From NCBI GenBank assembly GCA_013365365.1, contig JABVXU010000018.1, positions 1-64,000 on the forward strand: 64,000 nt of DNA, written 5' to 3'. Under the pieces are notes generated by a model, which was not told the origin of the DNA, searched no databases, and worked only from the letters and a program-made list of their open reading frames with translations. Each line of letters starts with the position of its first letter. Position 1 is the first letter of the stretch. Source of the stretch: Cruorifilaria tuberocauda (lineage: Eukaryota; Nematoda; Chromadorea; Rhabditida; Onchocercidae). Positions 38,901-51,339 of the stretch are shown here, in pieces. A program made the translations under genes and the position numbers.

Positions 38901-39126
38901 TACTTTCCCGTAACATTACTAGAACCATACTTCTTTTGTCGTCAATTAATCGTCATATCTTACCTGTTCATCAGAATGTTCAACACACACACAGGTGCAC
39001 ACACATATATACTATATGATAAATACAAGAAAAAATATTTTTTTTGTTCTCTGAACAATGCCATTTACAAGTATTAATTGTGATGGAGGAAGATATGGTA
39101 TGGTATATGATGTGTACATACCCATG

Positions 39127-39178
39127 TGCACACACACACACATAGACAGACAAGGACACAGACAGAGACAGACAGGAG
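39127..39178. repeat. CA / GACA microsatellite
   Basis: A CA run followed by GACA/GACAGA units. A second short CA run lies at about 38984-39003. Confidence 0.88.
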
Positions 39179-42100
39179 GAACAGACGCATGAATTGATGG
39201 CGGTGCCATGTTGCGCCAATACTTTCTTGACTTTACTTTAATGTAATATCCTCGGCCCTCGCGATCGTACAGTGAAGGAAATTACAGTGAGTCATTATTC
39301 TACGTGAACTGTCTGCACAATTCCGCCATTTTCATCTGTCAATATCCATCCCATTTATATCATTCCTTTTTCCTTCAAATTTATCATTGTTTCCTTTCAA
39401 TGGGAAAATTTCCGCCTATTTAACTAACCTATTTGTTATCAGTCAGAAAGTTGACCCATTTCTTGCTTATCAAATCAAGTTCATATATTAAATTCAAATG
39501 TGAATGAAATTAAAAACAAAAAATTAAAAAAAAGAACTTTATTGCTCGTTTACAAAATGGCAATATTTCAATTATTTATATATTTTACCACTAAAATTGA
39601 TAGTAATTTTTATTGATATTTTAAAAATTTATTTTAATTTGAAGTATCATGAAGTGGAAAATGTTTACAGATTTTAAGAAAATATGCAAGTTTAGGTGAA
39701 CCTAAGAATTCCACTGATGTATCATATGAGAGAGAGAGAGATCGTAGATTATATGGGAATGTAAACTTTGTTATACACTTTAAAAGTAACAAAGTTTATT
39801 GCAAATTATTGTAAAGTGCAAAACTGCAAATCGTAAAGTAAACTGTTAACTGGCATACTTTATGCAAAAACAATACTTTTGCGTCAAATTTCGTTGTAGA
39901 AGAAGAAGAAGTAATCATCTATAATAGTTAAATGAAGGAAATGATTTGAAAATTTTTTCCTTATTTATATTTTTGGATAAAATTGAGTTATGAAATATCG
40001 TTAGAAAAAGTAGCTTAAAATATAACTTTAGTGAACTTTCTTATGGAAAGTGAAGGAAAAGCGAAAGATGCTTTTATTCAAAACAAATCATCAATAACAA
40101 ATTAACAGAAAGTTTAAATCTTGACTCTAACTGATAGCCATCAAAACTCTTTAAATAACAAGTATTTTAAAATCATTTTAGTTGAAGTTGAAATTTTATG
40201 TGTAATTAGCATTGTTTCGGCATTTTATACGTATGAAACGAAAAATTAAAACACGAATTATTAACAAATTTAATTGTATACTATTAGGTTTACTAATTGC
40301 TGAGCATTAATTTAAAACAGTTTTCTCTTTTCATCTCACTTCCTCTCACATTTATTATGAAAATTTTACTGATAATATCATTTCACCAAATCAACCATTA
40401 TTGTATGCATACTGCTGGCGCAATAGTCACAGCACATTAATGGCGTGCGCAGAAAAAATTCAAACGTGAATAAAATGTATACAACCATAGATGGAATGAA
40501 ATCATATCAGATAGCATTTACGATAATAATAAGAAGTATTAAGTTAAATATCTTTTCATCAAAAAATAAGAATTCTACGTTTACATTAAATGCATGTACG
40601 TATTTATTCCGTGAAATTTACGTATCCACATATATCATATATTATTGTTTCAATTACTGTTAATAAATTTGAAGGTAAATATACTTAACAATAAGGCATT
40701 TCTGTAATTAGATAATGATCATTTTAAATTATTTAATTGATAAATGGTTGATTGAACTTCTCGTCAGTATTTTTATTATTATTTAAATTATTTTTCTTTT
40801 TTTTTCACCGAAAAAGTGTAAATTTACGAGATTCGTTTATAGGAGATAATTTTTTAACTATTTTCTTCCAGTTGTTTTGTTCATTTTGCATCTTTCATAT
40901 TCAGTTCATATCAAATTTAATAATTAGTTGTCAGTAAGAAATTCAGAAAAAAAGATGAAAATTTAATTTCGGTTTCCCGGAAAAGTTATGTCACGTTTGA
41001 TACCTTATTTCTGATTTCATATAATTATTTTTCATGTAAATATTGCTTGTAAGGTATTTAAGCAATAGTTTATTAAAGTTTTACTTGGATGAAGTTTAGA
41101 ATTTTGACTTGAAAATAAATGATTGTTTATAGTTTGAAAGTATTAAAAAATTGATATTTTTCGAAAAAGTTGTGGATTCATTCAGCTTTCTCTATGCTTT
41201 TTATTTTTGAAATACATATCAAACTGGGCATTTTTATAAGTGACCTATATAAGGTGCAAACAGATATTTCAAATATGATCTGATCAATATTTGCAAGGGT
41301 CATCTTAACTTCAATTTGGAAAAGCAGGATAAATTTCTTTATTTTTAATCCAATGATCGGATTTGTATGTAGAGAGACATACATACAATGTGTCTGAAAC
41401 TATTCTCTTCTCGCTAACCGAAATGGCAGAACTGTACAGGTTGACCTTATTAAAGTTAACCTTATTTCTATGAGGAGAGAAAAGTAAGATGATGAATTTT
41501 TCTATGAATTCTTCTTTTCCCTTTAAGTATCTTTAAATCAGTTACCACTTGGCACTTCAGTAACAGTAATCACCACAATAGTTAAGATGAGAAAGGTCAT
41601 AGAGCAGAACCCCACTTATATCAATGTTTAATTAATCCAAAGAAATTTTGGTAGCAATAAAAAGAATAGTTTTGGTAATATGAAGAAAATATAGCATTTT
41701 ATTTGAAATACAAATTGCATAATATAGTGATTTAATGCTTTTAAATTTAACAATATGATTGATATCGTTAACTTAAGGCTTATTGAAGTTTTGCCTTTCT
41801 CAAACCATTCGCAAAAAATAGGAAATTAAAATAATTTCCATTTTATTAGCGAGATAATGTTTGAATATGAGAATAATTTCTCTTCATTTAAATTAATCTG
41901 ATATGATTAGTTTCTAATTATTATTCTTCTATTCATATTTTGATCCAGTTTTTTACCCTTTCTTATACTGGCTGACCGATTCTTATTTTTGAATAATGGA
42001 AAATGAAAAATCGAAAAGGACGGTAAACTCGGCCTGACAAAATAGCCCATTTAGCATTGGCGCTATTGGTTACAGTAATAAAGCGGATAAATAGATTGGC

Positions 42101-44035
42101 ATATTGCCGAATTCAATGAAATTAAAACAGGTACTGTAAGTGAAATCCATCAAAATAATCCTGAAAAGGTAATTGAATTATAGTTCCTTTAAAATATTAA
42201 TTATATTTATTCCCAAGTAAAGACAATCAGAATACGGAATTATTTTTAAAATGCATTCATTACTTTTAGGAATAGAATTCATCGGAATAAACTTCCGTCA
42301 TTTTTGTAACTCATTTCTTGTTCTCCTTTCTCAGTGATAAAAAGGAGTACAGTTATCATTTAACTGACAGCATTAAATTGACTGACATTAACATTTCAGT
42401 TATTATTATTTTCTCATTTCATTTGTAATCTTAAGGTATGGGAAGATGTAAGATTCAATAAGTTCAACTTGATATGATGAAAGGTCACTCAGCAGTAACG
42501 ACTAATACGATTTTTATTGATTTCATGGCATCATGGAATATTTCTCGTTTTTCCATCAAACTTGTATTATTACTTCAAACAAATTCACTTGAATAATTAA
42601 TCGTTCAATGATGGATATAAAATGTATCATATATTATATATCGAATTTTTGCAAAACTTTTTTATATAAATCAGTTTGAAGGTGTGATGATAGTAGTAAG
42701 CAGTAAGTAGTAGTAGTTGATGGGGCGCTGTTGTGCCACGGCACAAAATGGTACACAGAATGCCTTCACTTCGCTTGCCCTACTCTACGAAAATCTCTCC
42801 AAAAATGTTACTTATATAAAAGTTTCCCAATAATACATAAATTAGGCATTTCAATGGTTCAGATAAAAGAACCGCAAAAGAAAGTAAAAGTGAGGGCCCA
42901 ATCTTGTTAAATATTTTCCACTCATTTTATATGGTATTTTAGAGTTTTCATTCAGCAATACTTTTATTTTTAATTAATCAGTTTTTAGGATATTTTCATT
43001 CCTGATATACTTTCATGAAACTATGATAAAATTAGTAAAAAAATTCCTAATCAAAACTTTTATATAATATAAACTCGATCATAATGATTAGATGAGATTG
43101 TATAAATTTGCTTATTATCAAAAGAAAAAGTTATGTATATGTTTGATATTTCCATTGCTCTCTTATGTCTCATTTTCTATCATAACTGATAACATATCGA
43201 ATTTAACCGATTCCTTTGCAGTTGTCGATATCATCTTTGCACATATTTCATCAATTTCTCTTTTCATTCTCTCTATTAACCCAACACTATCACTTACAGT
43301 TAACGATTTTTAAACATTACCATTTTGCATTTCAATTCTTTTTCATATTTCCAGCTCATCATCATTATCTCTCTTATCATCCAAATAATATCTTCAACTC
43401 GATCGGTTTTGCTTTTTCTTTTCTTTTAGTTTATCCCGAGAAAGATCGGAAGCTGAGTCATCAAATTGAATAAATAATGCATTGTAGTGAAAGTAATGTT
43501 ATGCATTATCTTCAAAATTTCCAATAGTATCTGAAATATGCTGTCCATTTTCTTCATTTTACTACATTTTCCTTATTCTTTCATTAAATAATTTTCAATA
43601 GTTTGAAATATTTCATTTAATGGATAGCAATAAATTGTTATTAAAAAGTTTTTTTCTCAAACAATTTTGAAATCAATTGATTCCTGTCATCTTCTTATAC
43701 AAATATTGATGAATTTTATACTTTCGGTATTTCATATTGATAATTTATCCTATCAGTATGATTTATCAAATTATTGTCATCATTCTTTTTGTAATGTTCA
43801 GCTGATAGATGAAATATTCTTAAATGTCTTCAGGCGATTTACTGGGAAATCTTTAGATGCCCAAATTGAAACAAAAGAATTTGAGCGAAAGGATTGTTTA
43901 AAACATTTGGAGAAAATTTTAATGCGAGGGAAAGGATGTTTGAGAGGAGAAGGAGGGATGTTATCTATCAGAGGAGAGATATTGAACTTGTCCATTTTAC
44001 TACTAAATGATTGTTTGAAATTTCATTTAAGTGGG

Positions 44036-44108
44036 TGAGAGAGAGAGAGAAGAAAAGATTAGTTAGAGAGTTAATGGTTCATAAAAGAATAATAATAATA
44101 ATAATAAT
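44036..44108. repeat. GA and ATA microsatellite pair
   Basis: A GA run at 44036-44052 is followed by an ATA run at 44088-44108. No gene is nearby. Confidence 0.88.
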
Positions 44109-45849
44109 AGTAATACTAAATAACCGGAATTATGAATCTCGTTCATTCGATTAATTTTACGAATAAAAATACATCACTTATATCGTCATTTCTTTTTCTT
44201 TGTTTTATTTTTAATTTTTTTAAATTTAAGACTTGTTTAATTTACTGCTTTTTTCTCCATTCATATGGTTTACAACAATGTCATCATCGATTGTTACATT
44301 TTCAAACAATAATCTTGTAAAATTATAAAGGTGCCACTTGACGAATTTGAAAAATATTATAAAATAACAAAGTATAGTTATTTACTAATAGTTAGCATTG
44401 GTAGTATTGATATTAGCTGAAAAGATAAGATCTTATCACCTCTACTGATTTTATTTCTGTATTCTAAATAGTTTTTAACAATTTTTATTAGTTTTAGTTT
44501 AGGAATGAAAAACTTGATGAAACATGAAATTTCAATTGAATTTATAAGTGAATGATAGTAGTAGTAAAAGTAGTAAGAGCGGTTCAATCAGTTAGATCAG
44601 TTAACTGGTCAGTTGAAGTGATACAGAAATCAAACAAAGACAATTTAAGATTGTGAAAAGGATAGCGATCGCAGTCTTTCACAGGGATGGCACAAATCAC
44701 AAATAATTTCAAATCCTTTCTGTTTTTTTTCTCTCTCTCTTTTATTGTTATAAGGAAATCGTTGAATAAGTTAATCTTAACAACGAATAAATTGCTTGGA
44801 TAAATGAATGATAGTGATTTTTCGTCCAAATAATTTATTGTTCTAGCAAAAATTTGATGGATAAATAAAAGTTTAAATTTAAATCAAAAGCTTTTTGTTT
44901 GTAATTTATTTGATTAGGAATGATAAAGGACTCGAAATAGGTACTATAAAACAATGTAAAATAGATTATCAATGATTATTCAATCTTCATTTTTTCTTCG
45001 AAGGCAATTTTTACTACTTTAAATGGGTATCTACTTTTTTCCACATGTTTTGATAACTACACAATGCATATTGATAAGTGGAATTGAGAGAAATTTAGCA
45101 CTGGAAAATTTCAATCTTTAAAAAAGTTTGCTTAGATTTCTTTTTCACAAGATCTCCGATCTTTTTTTTCAAGCGAAAATTTTAATAATTTAGTGGAGTA
45201 AAGAAAGAGAATTTGAATTTTTAAAATTAGTAAAATGATAAAGAGCTCGCTTATCTTTTAACTTATTCACATTATCAGACCTTTCTAGACTATTTGAGGT
45301 AAATCTTTTCAGTTTTTCCTATTACTCGTCCATCCATCAATCCATTTTAAATTAATTACAAGAGATAATTACTTATCAGAATAAAAACAAGAAGAAAATA
45401 TCGTTGTATCATCCATCTCAAATACAAGTCTTTGTATTTCCCGAAATCACGTAAGGAAGTAAAATACGTTTGATATGGTTGTAAAACTTAGTATCCGCAT
45501 CATCAGAAATCAATAATAGGAGACATTGATATCAATCATAAAGAATAGAATTTCTATCAGTCTTAGGAACATTACTGCTTTGTTGGAATGCATTGATAAT
45601 TTTTTAACTTTAATAAATTGATTAGATCATTTCATTTTGTAGAGAGTTTTTGAATGAAGTGTTCCGATATGTCTATTTGTTTCTGTAACAAATAGGATGT
45701 TCAACTGAAAATCAATAAATATTATCATATTTTATCAAAGTGAATCATACTTGTTTAAAGCGATGAATCGTCAGAGAGAAAAATTCCTTTATTCATAGAG
45801 TGCTAGTAGAAACAATATTATGAACAATTTGCGCACGGATAAAATAACG

Positions 45850-45897
45850 TTCTCATTGTTCCTCTCTGTACACTGCAATGAATGGGAACAATGAGAA
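45850..45897. repeat. Short inverted repeat, 13-bp arms
   Basis: TTCTCATTGTTCC at 45850-45862 is perfectly complementary to GGAACAATGAGAA at 45885-45897, with a 22-base loop. No pyrimidine tail or gene end is near, so its role is unknown. Confidence 0.85.
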
Positions 45898-47400
45898 ATT
45901 CTCTCTGTTAACTGCCGATTTGATAAACGTCTTGCAAATTTTAAAATCTTTAAAAGTTGGCGGGAGGGGAAGTGGTAGCAATCGATAATTTCATGATATA
46001 TTTCGAGAGAATTTAACTTTAGAAAAACCAAAAAGACAATAAGAAAGTAAGAATGAAAAAACAGGAGAAAAGATTACATAAAATCACACATAACTTTCCT
46101 CTCTTTTTTCATCCACTTTTTTGTGAAATTTTCAAATTCGAGAATGAAATCCCCAATGATTATATAGCTAAGCAATGACATCATTACTTTGTCACTTCTT
46201 CTATGCAATTACTTTCTGTGAAAAGTAATGTTCCAGATTTCACCGAATATTTCTGATGGATAAAACCAGCGTTTTGATTCAGTCATTTGATAAGGATTTA
46301 TCAATGTTTTAATAAGTCTGTATTCTGTTAAAATGTTACAAATAACGATCAGATAGGGAGCACTGTAGCAGTAAGAGGAGGAGAAGTGGAAATAAACGGA
46401 AAAAGAGATAAAGGCAATGTAATCGATAAGACAACTCCTGCTTAAAATTGAATAAGATATGGGAAGAGAAAAAGAATAAGGATTAAACAATTTGTTATTA
46501 ATTAAAAATGGGTGGATAAGTGAAAAGTTAAAACTATTTCGTGAAATCGTTAACGAACGAATATAGTCAATTCAAATTGGGACAATGAGGAATGAAAATA
46601 AATTAACTCCTGTCCCATTTATCTTGTTTATAAATTTCCAAAAATCCATCTGAGCGTTGGCCTAGAAAAATAATATCAGGAAATATAATTCAATAATTAA
46701 TCCCTTCAATACTTTCTTCTTTTTGATTTTTGAATTTGATAAAAGGTAAAGAAGCTTCGAAGCTTCCAATTCAAATGTCTCATTATAAGCATCGAACTAA
46801 TAATTTGTTTCAAAAGGTAATTTATGAAGAACGTTCATGATTGGTGAAATGATCAGCGTGCATTAGTGAAAGGAAAAAGATTAATGGTAATTAATAGCTT
46901 GTTATCATCAATCAATTAATCAAATGTAGAAGAAAGATATTTCGAATTTCAAAGTAAGCTAGTGATGATATCATTTTACATTTCACTCCATCATATCGAT
47001 AGATGTCTATTATTTTGTCAGAAATAATTGAAGCATGCTGAGAAACATCTGGAAATCTTCAACAGCCTAGAATTAATATACTTTCAGGTATGCCATCATT
47101 ATGGCAATAAATACCTTGATAAAGGAATGATATAGGAAATCGGTTTTTTTCTTTTTTGCCGGAAAATAGTAATTACATACTTATATAGGCAATAAGCATG
47201 ATAGTTACATATTTTCAGTTTAATTAAACTTAACTAATCAATAATTTAAGGAAGATAAACAAGCGAAGAGATATTTTGATAGTGACTCAAGAATAGTGAT
47301 AGGAACATGGAAGCTAAGAAGCATAAGAAGATATCAAGTTATATGCTATCATCTTTCTACCTTTACTTGACACTACAATGAATGCTGCTACTGCTACGCT

Positions 47401-47577
47401 GCTAGTAATGTGGTGTGGTGTAGTGTGGCGTAGTGACTAGAAGTAGCCGGTGATGGACCCCGAGCCGTGTCAGTAGAGCCAGCGTCAGAAGTGAAGGCCA
47501 GTGAGAGTGAGGCGAGTCGCGCTACGCCACTGACCTTGTCTTCCAGCTCGCATTCGGGTACTCGTTCCCCCCGATGA
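47401..47577. other. GC-rich island, possible first exon on either strand
   Basis: The region is markedly richer in GC and CpG than the many kilobases around it. On the plus strand 47437-47577 is open for 46 codons with Ser/Glu/Ala-rich content and contains a possible donor (TCGG/GTACTC). On the minus strand, an ATG at 47553 opens six codons and ends at a good donor (CAAG/GTCAGT, exon end 47535), in phase 1, after an in-frame TGA. Either could be the first exon of a neighbouring gene, or the island could be a promoter. Confidence 0.35.
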
Positions 47578-48107
47578 TCACTACTATACCACCACTTTGT
47601 TCACCTATTGACCTTCATTCCCCTTCCCTCTTTCTCTCTCCCTCTCCTATCATCTCCTCAGCCAATATCATCATTTACTTTACTTCTACTTCAATTGAAA
47701 GTATGCGTAAGTGAATAAGTGAGTGAACGTTCGATAAGTGTTATTAGCATTAGCATGAATGTACGCCATCTTCATGCTTTATTCTAACTAATCATACTTC
47801 ATACTTCTTATCTTTTCTATTTACGCTTTTTTCTCTAAAAGAAACTCTTATTACAAAGTATTTCCAAATAAACATCTGTCGATTACTTTTTCATCATTAA
47901 TTATCATAATGCGAATATTAATAAGATTTACCAGTCGTATCTAATAGCTTAATTCTGTCCAACATTACTCTATCCTTTGGTACCTTTCATTGCTTTGAAA
48001 TTCATTTCTCTATATTGCTATTCAACCTCTTATCATAAAATTTTTCGTTTTTTTAGCAAAAACTGCCTCCGTTAACTTATGAACAAAATATGTGACAGAA
48101 AAATTCA

Positions 48108-48154
48108 AATTCCAAGTAATGACCTTGTAAGGGTCAAGGTTGCTATTTGGAATT
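48108..48154. repeat. Imperfect 20-bp hairpin, 7-base loop
   Basis: The arms 48108-48127 and 48135-48154 pair almost fully if transcribed from the plus strand: ends AATTCC/GGAATT and loop-side CCTTG/CAAGG are perfect, with wobble pairs and one mismatch between. The length and loop are like a small pre-miRNA-type hairpin. Confidence 0.75.
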
Positions 48155-48209
48155 CAAAACCTTTAGTAAAAGGTCGCTGACTTCGTTGGATTTCAAACCA
48201 GTCGATTAG

Positions 48210-48240
48210 TTTGAAATTGCTTCTTAGAAGCAATTTCAAA
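48210..48240. repeat. Perfect 31-base palindrome
   Basis: TTTGAAATTGCTTCT at 48210-48224 and its exact reverse complement at 48226-48240 flank a single centre base. It lies 56 bases past the hairpin at 48108-48154. Confidence 0.92.
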
Positions 48241-48740
48241 GAGACAGTTTTAACAATATACACATTACGAACTTAAAAAGTGTAAGTTTTTCAAATTAAT
48301 TATGGGTCAATATTTATTGTTTAATGAGGATAGTTTCTATACATATATCCATCAGATCGCATGAAACTTTGAAATATAGAGATGTAAACAAGAGTTTGGA
48401 TATTGAGTGATAATACTGTATGAATGATTAGATTAATCAAAAACATGACTCATTAATGGCTGAAATATTTATTGGATGTAAAGGAAAGGATTATCGACTT
48501 GATATTGTGGTAAAATATTACGGGTCTGTTCATGATAGTACCGTAGTAATTGGATGGATTGGTGGTATACGATGAACGATTCTATCAGTTTTGTAGAAAA
48601 CAAAAAATACTATAATTTGAAATCAATAGTAGACCAATCTTGGAGAGAGAAAATAAAAGTATGGAGGAAAGGAATTACGGAAATAATTTTTTACGTGCTG
48701 AAATTGGTGCTGCATTTAGCTGTTCGGTAGTGACATCGAT

Positions 48741-48769
48741 CAGAGATAGAGGAAGAGAGAGAGAGAGAG
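48741..48769. repeat. GA microsatellite
   Basis: A GA-rich run with a pure (GA) core of about seven units. Confidence 0.9.
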
Positions 48770-49131
48770 TGATCTAATGAGAGAATTTCCAGAAGATAAT
48801 TGAATTTTATGGAAATTTTCATTCTTGTCGAATGGAAAGAAACGGTGTTCATTGTGACATTTTCTGTACTTTATTCACAGTGAATTATCTTCCATTATTT
48901 TCAAATAAATTGAAAAAACTGAAAATTTCTTTCGCTGTTACTTATCAGTTGGTGATATAGAAATGAGACTAAATACGTATGAACTATCATATCATTTCTA
49001 CTCAATGAGTCGAAAACTGAAATAATGCTACATAAAGCTGAAGAGAAAATCATATGATTGGTAAATGATAATTAACTTATCATAAGTCGCTGTTAATGAT
49101 GTTTTAAAGGATGGACAAACATAAATTAGTA

Positions 49132-49224
49132 TTTATAATGCATATCTGACAAATGATAATTGAATCAATTTTAATGCATATCTGACAAATGATTTAACAT
49201 TTTAATACATATTTGATAAATAAT
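49132..49224. repeat. Three-copy degenerate tandem repeat
   Basis: TTATAATGCATATCTGACAA-like units begin near 49132, 49169 and 49200. The first two share ATGCATATCTGACAAATGAT exactly; the third has diverged (ATACATATTTGATAAATAAT). Spacing is about 31-37 bases. Confidence 0.8.
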
Positions 49225-49838
49225 AATGATAATCTCTACAATGCGGTAGATCTGAATTCAGTTTATTTGACGTAATATTTACGTGACACATGACGTGATA
49301 TCAAATTAATATATGAATTTCATTTATGCATTTGTTGATTTGCTGCTTTAAACACATTATTCATTCAAATCAGTAAAAAAAATCGATACGCTTATGACGC
49401 AATGAGAGTTAGATTTTGGCGGATTATCAAATGATCTTTAGTCTATTAATGAGTGACCAATTAGCAGTGAGAAGATGAAATTTGAAATGCTCAAACAGAA
49501 TTAAAGCATTGGGAATTGTAATTAATTTCATTTTTCCTAACTTTTTGCACAATCATAAGCAGATGTTATCACTGATAGTAAGTTGAAGTGAATAACTAAT
49601 AGCTAAAATGTCACACAAACATTCAAGGTCAATATAGATTTGTTGCTGTTTGCTTTTAATTTTCATTCCGTTTATTCCGCTACACTAAAATTATGAATCC
49701 CATACTTAATATTAGCTAATACTCGTTGCTAAGTAATACTATTCTCAGTTAAACAGCTTAAAATTGGCATTTTCGTGAAATATTAAAGGAAAGCTTACAG
49801 GTTGTGCATAAGAAGTTTGCTAGCAATAATCAATAGCG

Positions 49839-49886
49839 ATATTATTATTATTATTATTATCACTATTATTATTACTATTATTATTG
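49839..49886. repeat. ATT trinucleotide microsatellite
   Basis: Interrupted ATT array of about 15 units with CACT and ACT interruptions. Confidence 0.92.
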
Positions 49887-51339
49887 ATATGGCCGTTTAC
49901 TTTGACTCAATTTTTTTTCATCAACGGATTTAGCTAAATGGGAAAAAAGAGGTGTTCAAGCTTAATAAAACCAATCATAAAACCAGTTGGAGTGCTATAT
50001 CTCCTTGCGCACACTACATTTTAATACTTTCTGCAATGCAGCAAACGAAAAACCCACGATTTCACTATTTGATAATTAATATCTATCTGAATATTAATAT
50101 TCGAATGTCATGATAATGATCATGAAACAAATACACTATCATTAAAATTATTGATAAATTATTACATCATTCTAGCAAACATTTACTATAATTTTCCGTG
50201 TAGAACTCATTTTCAAACAATCAAACATAACAATTGAATTGGTGCAGAAAAGAATTTCTGTATGGTTTGAAAGAGAAGAGAAGGATATTATAGATTATTT
50301 TATCTTATTTTCCCATTTTCAGTTTAGTTTTTTGATACAATAAATATTTTTGAATTTTTTTTGTAAGCAGTTTAATGTTTTGAGTTTATATTATAGATAT
50401 TTGAAATATGTCTCGCAAGAAAGATATTACAAGGAATCGAATATACACTTTGGCATCACTTTTTGTGAATTATCATTACCTCAGATCATTTCAATGTTTG
50501 TTAGATGAAACATGATACATTCCATTTCTATGCATCATACTTAATTATTCATAAATATACCATTTATTTTTTACCCATGTTTTACTCATTCATGAATAAT
50601 TATCATTTCCTTAATTAATACAGTGAGGTAAGATTTATTAATCTTTACCGCATTTTTGGTTGTTTATTTTGGTCAGCATGAAGTTTAACTTTCCTATGCA
50701 AATACCGGTTTATATATGCTTTTCTTTTTCATCCGGAAAGAAATTTCGATAACTCTCAAAATTTTTAGAATTGTAATATCATTTAGATTTGAACGTATAG
50801 GACAATATTTATTTTAGTTCATTATCGATATATCAATATTTTTCAATCTTCCTCTCCAATTTACTGAGAAAAAGTTCCATTGATTATTAAGCGCTTTACA
50901 GTTTTACAATTTGCGAAAAGAAAAATGTTTGCATTGGGATTTTTACGTCTTTTTTGATTTACGTAAACCGTATAATAGCAGATAGTAGCACTTTTTTTTC
51001 AACGATCACTTTGCCACAACAATTATTGATGAAAATCTTTCCGTGATTTCATGTGTCTGTGATTTTGACAATTGTGCAGTTGTAATTTAATTTCAGGGAT
51101 TTCATTGAAATTAGTAGAAAATACTCTATCATTAAATTGCTTCTTTTGCTAATAATAATGCAGTACAATTATGAAAAATATAATTGTTTAGAGATTTCGG
51201 GATTAATGTAAGGAAATTATTTCATGCTCAAAAAATATCGACATAGTTAGGTTCAATTTCTATACTTCACTGCTGACCTTTCTTTATTCAATTTACTGAA
51301 ACGACTGGACGTAAATCGAATTTTTTTGCTTGTTTGGTC

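Larger units (their letters stand above)
28633..47400. other. Gene-poor low-complexity desert
   Basis: Nearly 19 kb of very AT-rich DNA. I found no exon with coherent coding signal or splice phase; the open frames seen are short and composed of Phe, Ile, Asn and Lys from AT-rich chance. It holds purine microsatellites, a minisatellite at 35.85 kb and inverted repeats at 30.9 and 45.85 kb, each listed. It might be a very long first intron of the SH2B gene (see findings). Confidence 0.6.
47578..51339. other. Gene-poor region upstream of the BED-finger gene
   Basis: AT-rich DNA with GA and ATT microsatellites, two hairpins near 48.1-48.2 kb and a three-copy repeat near 49.1 kb. No exon is supported. 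The last few hundred bases should contain the 5' flank of the BED-finger gene. Confidence 0.55.

Noticed and set aside
43667..44038. 123-codon plus-strand frame
   Set aside because: It has AT-driven composition, no domain and no splice context, and it sits in the gene desert.
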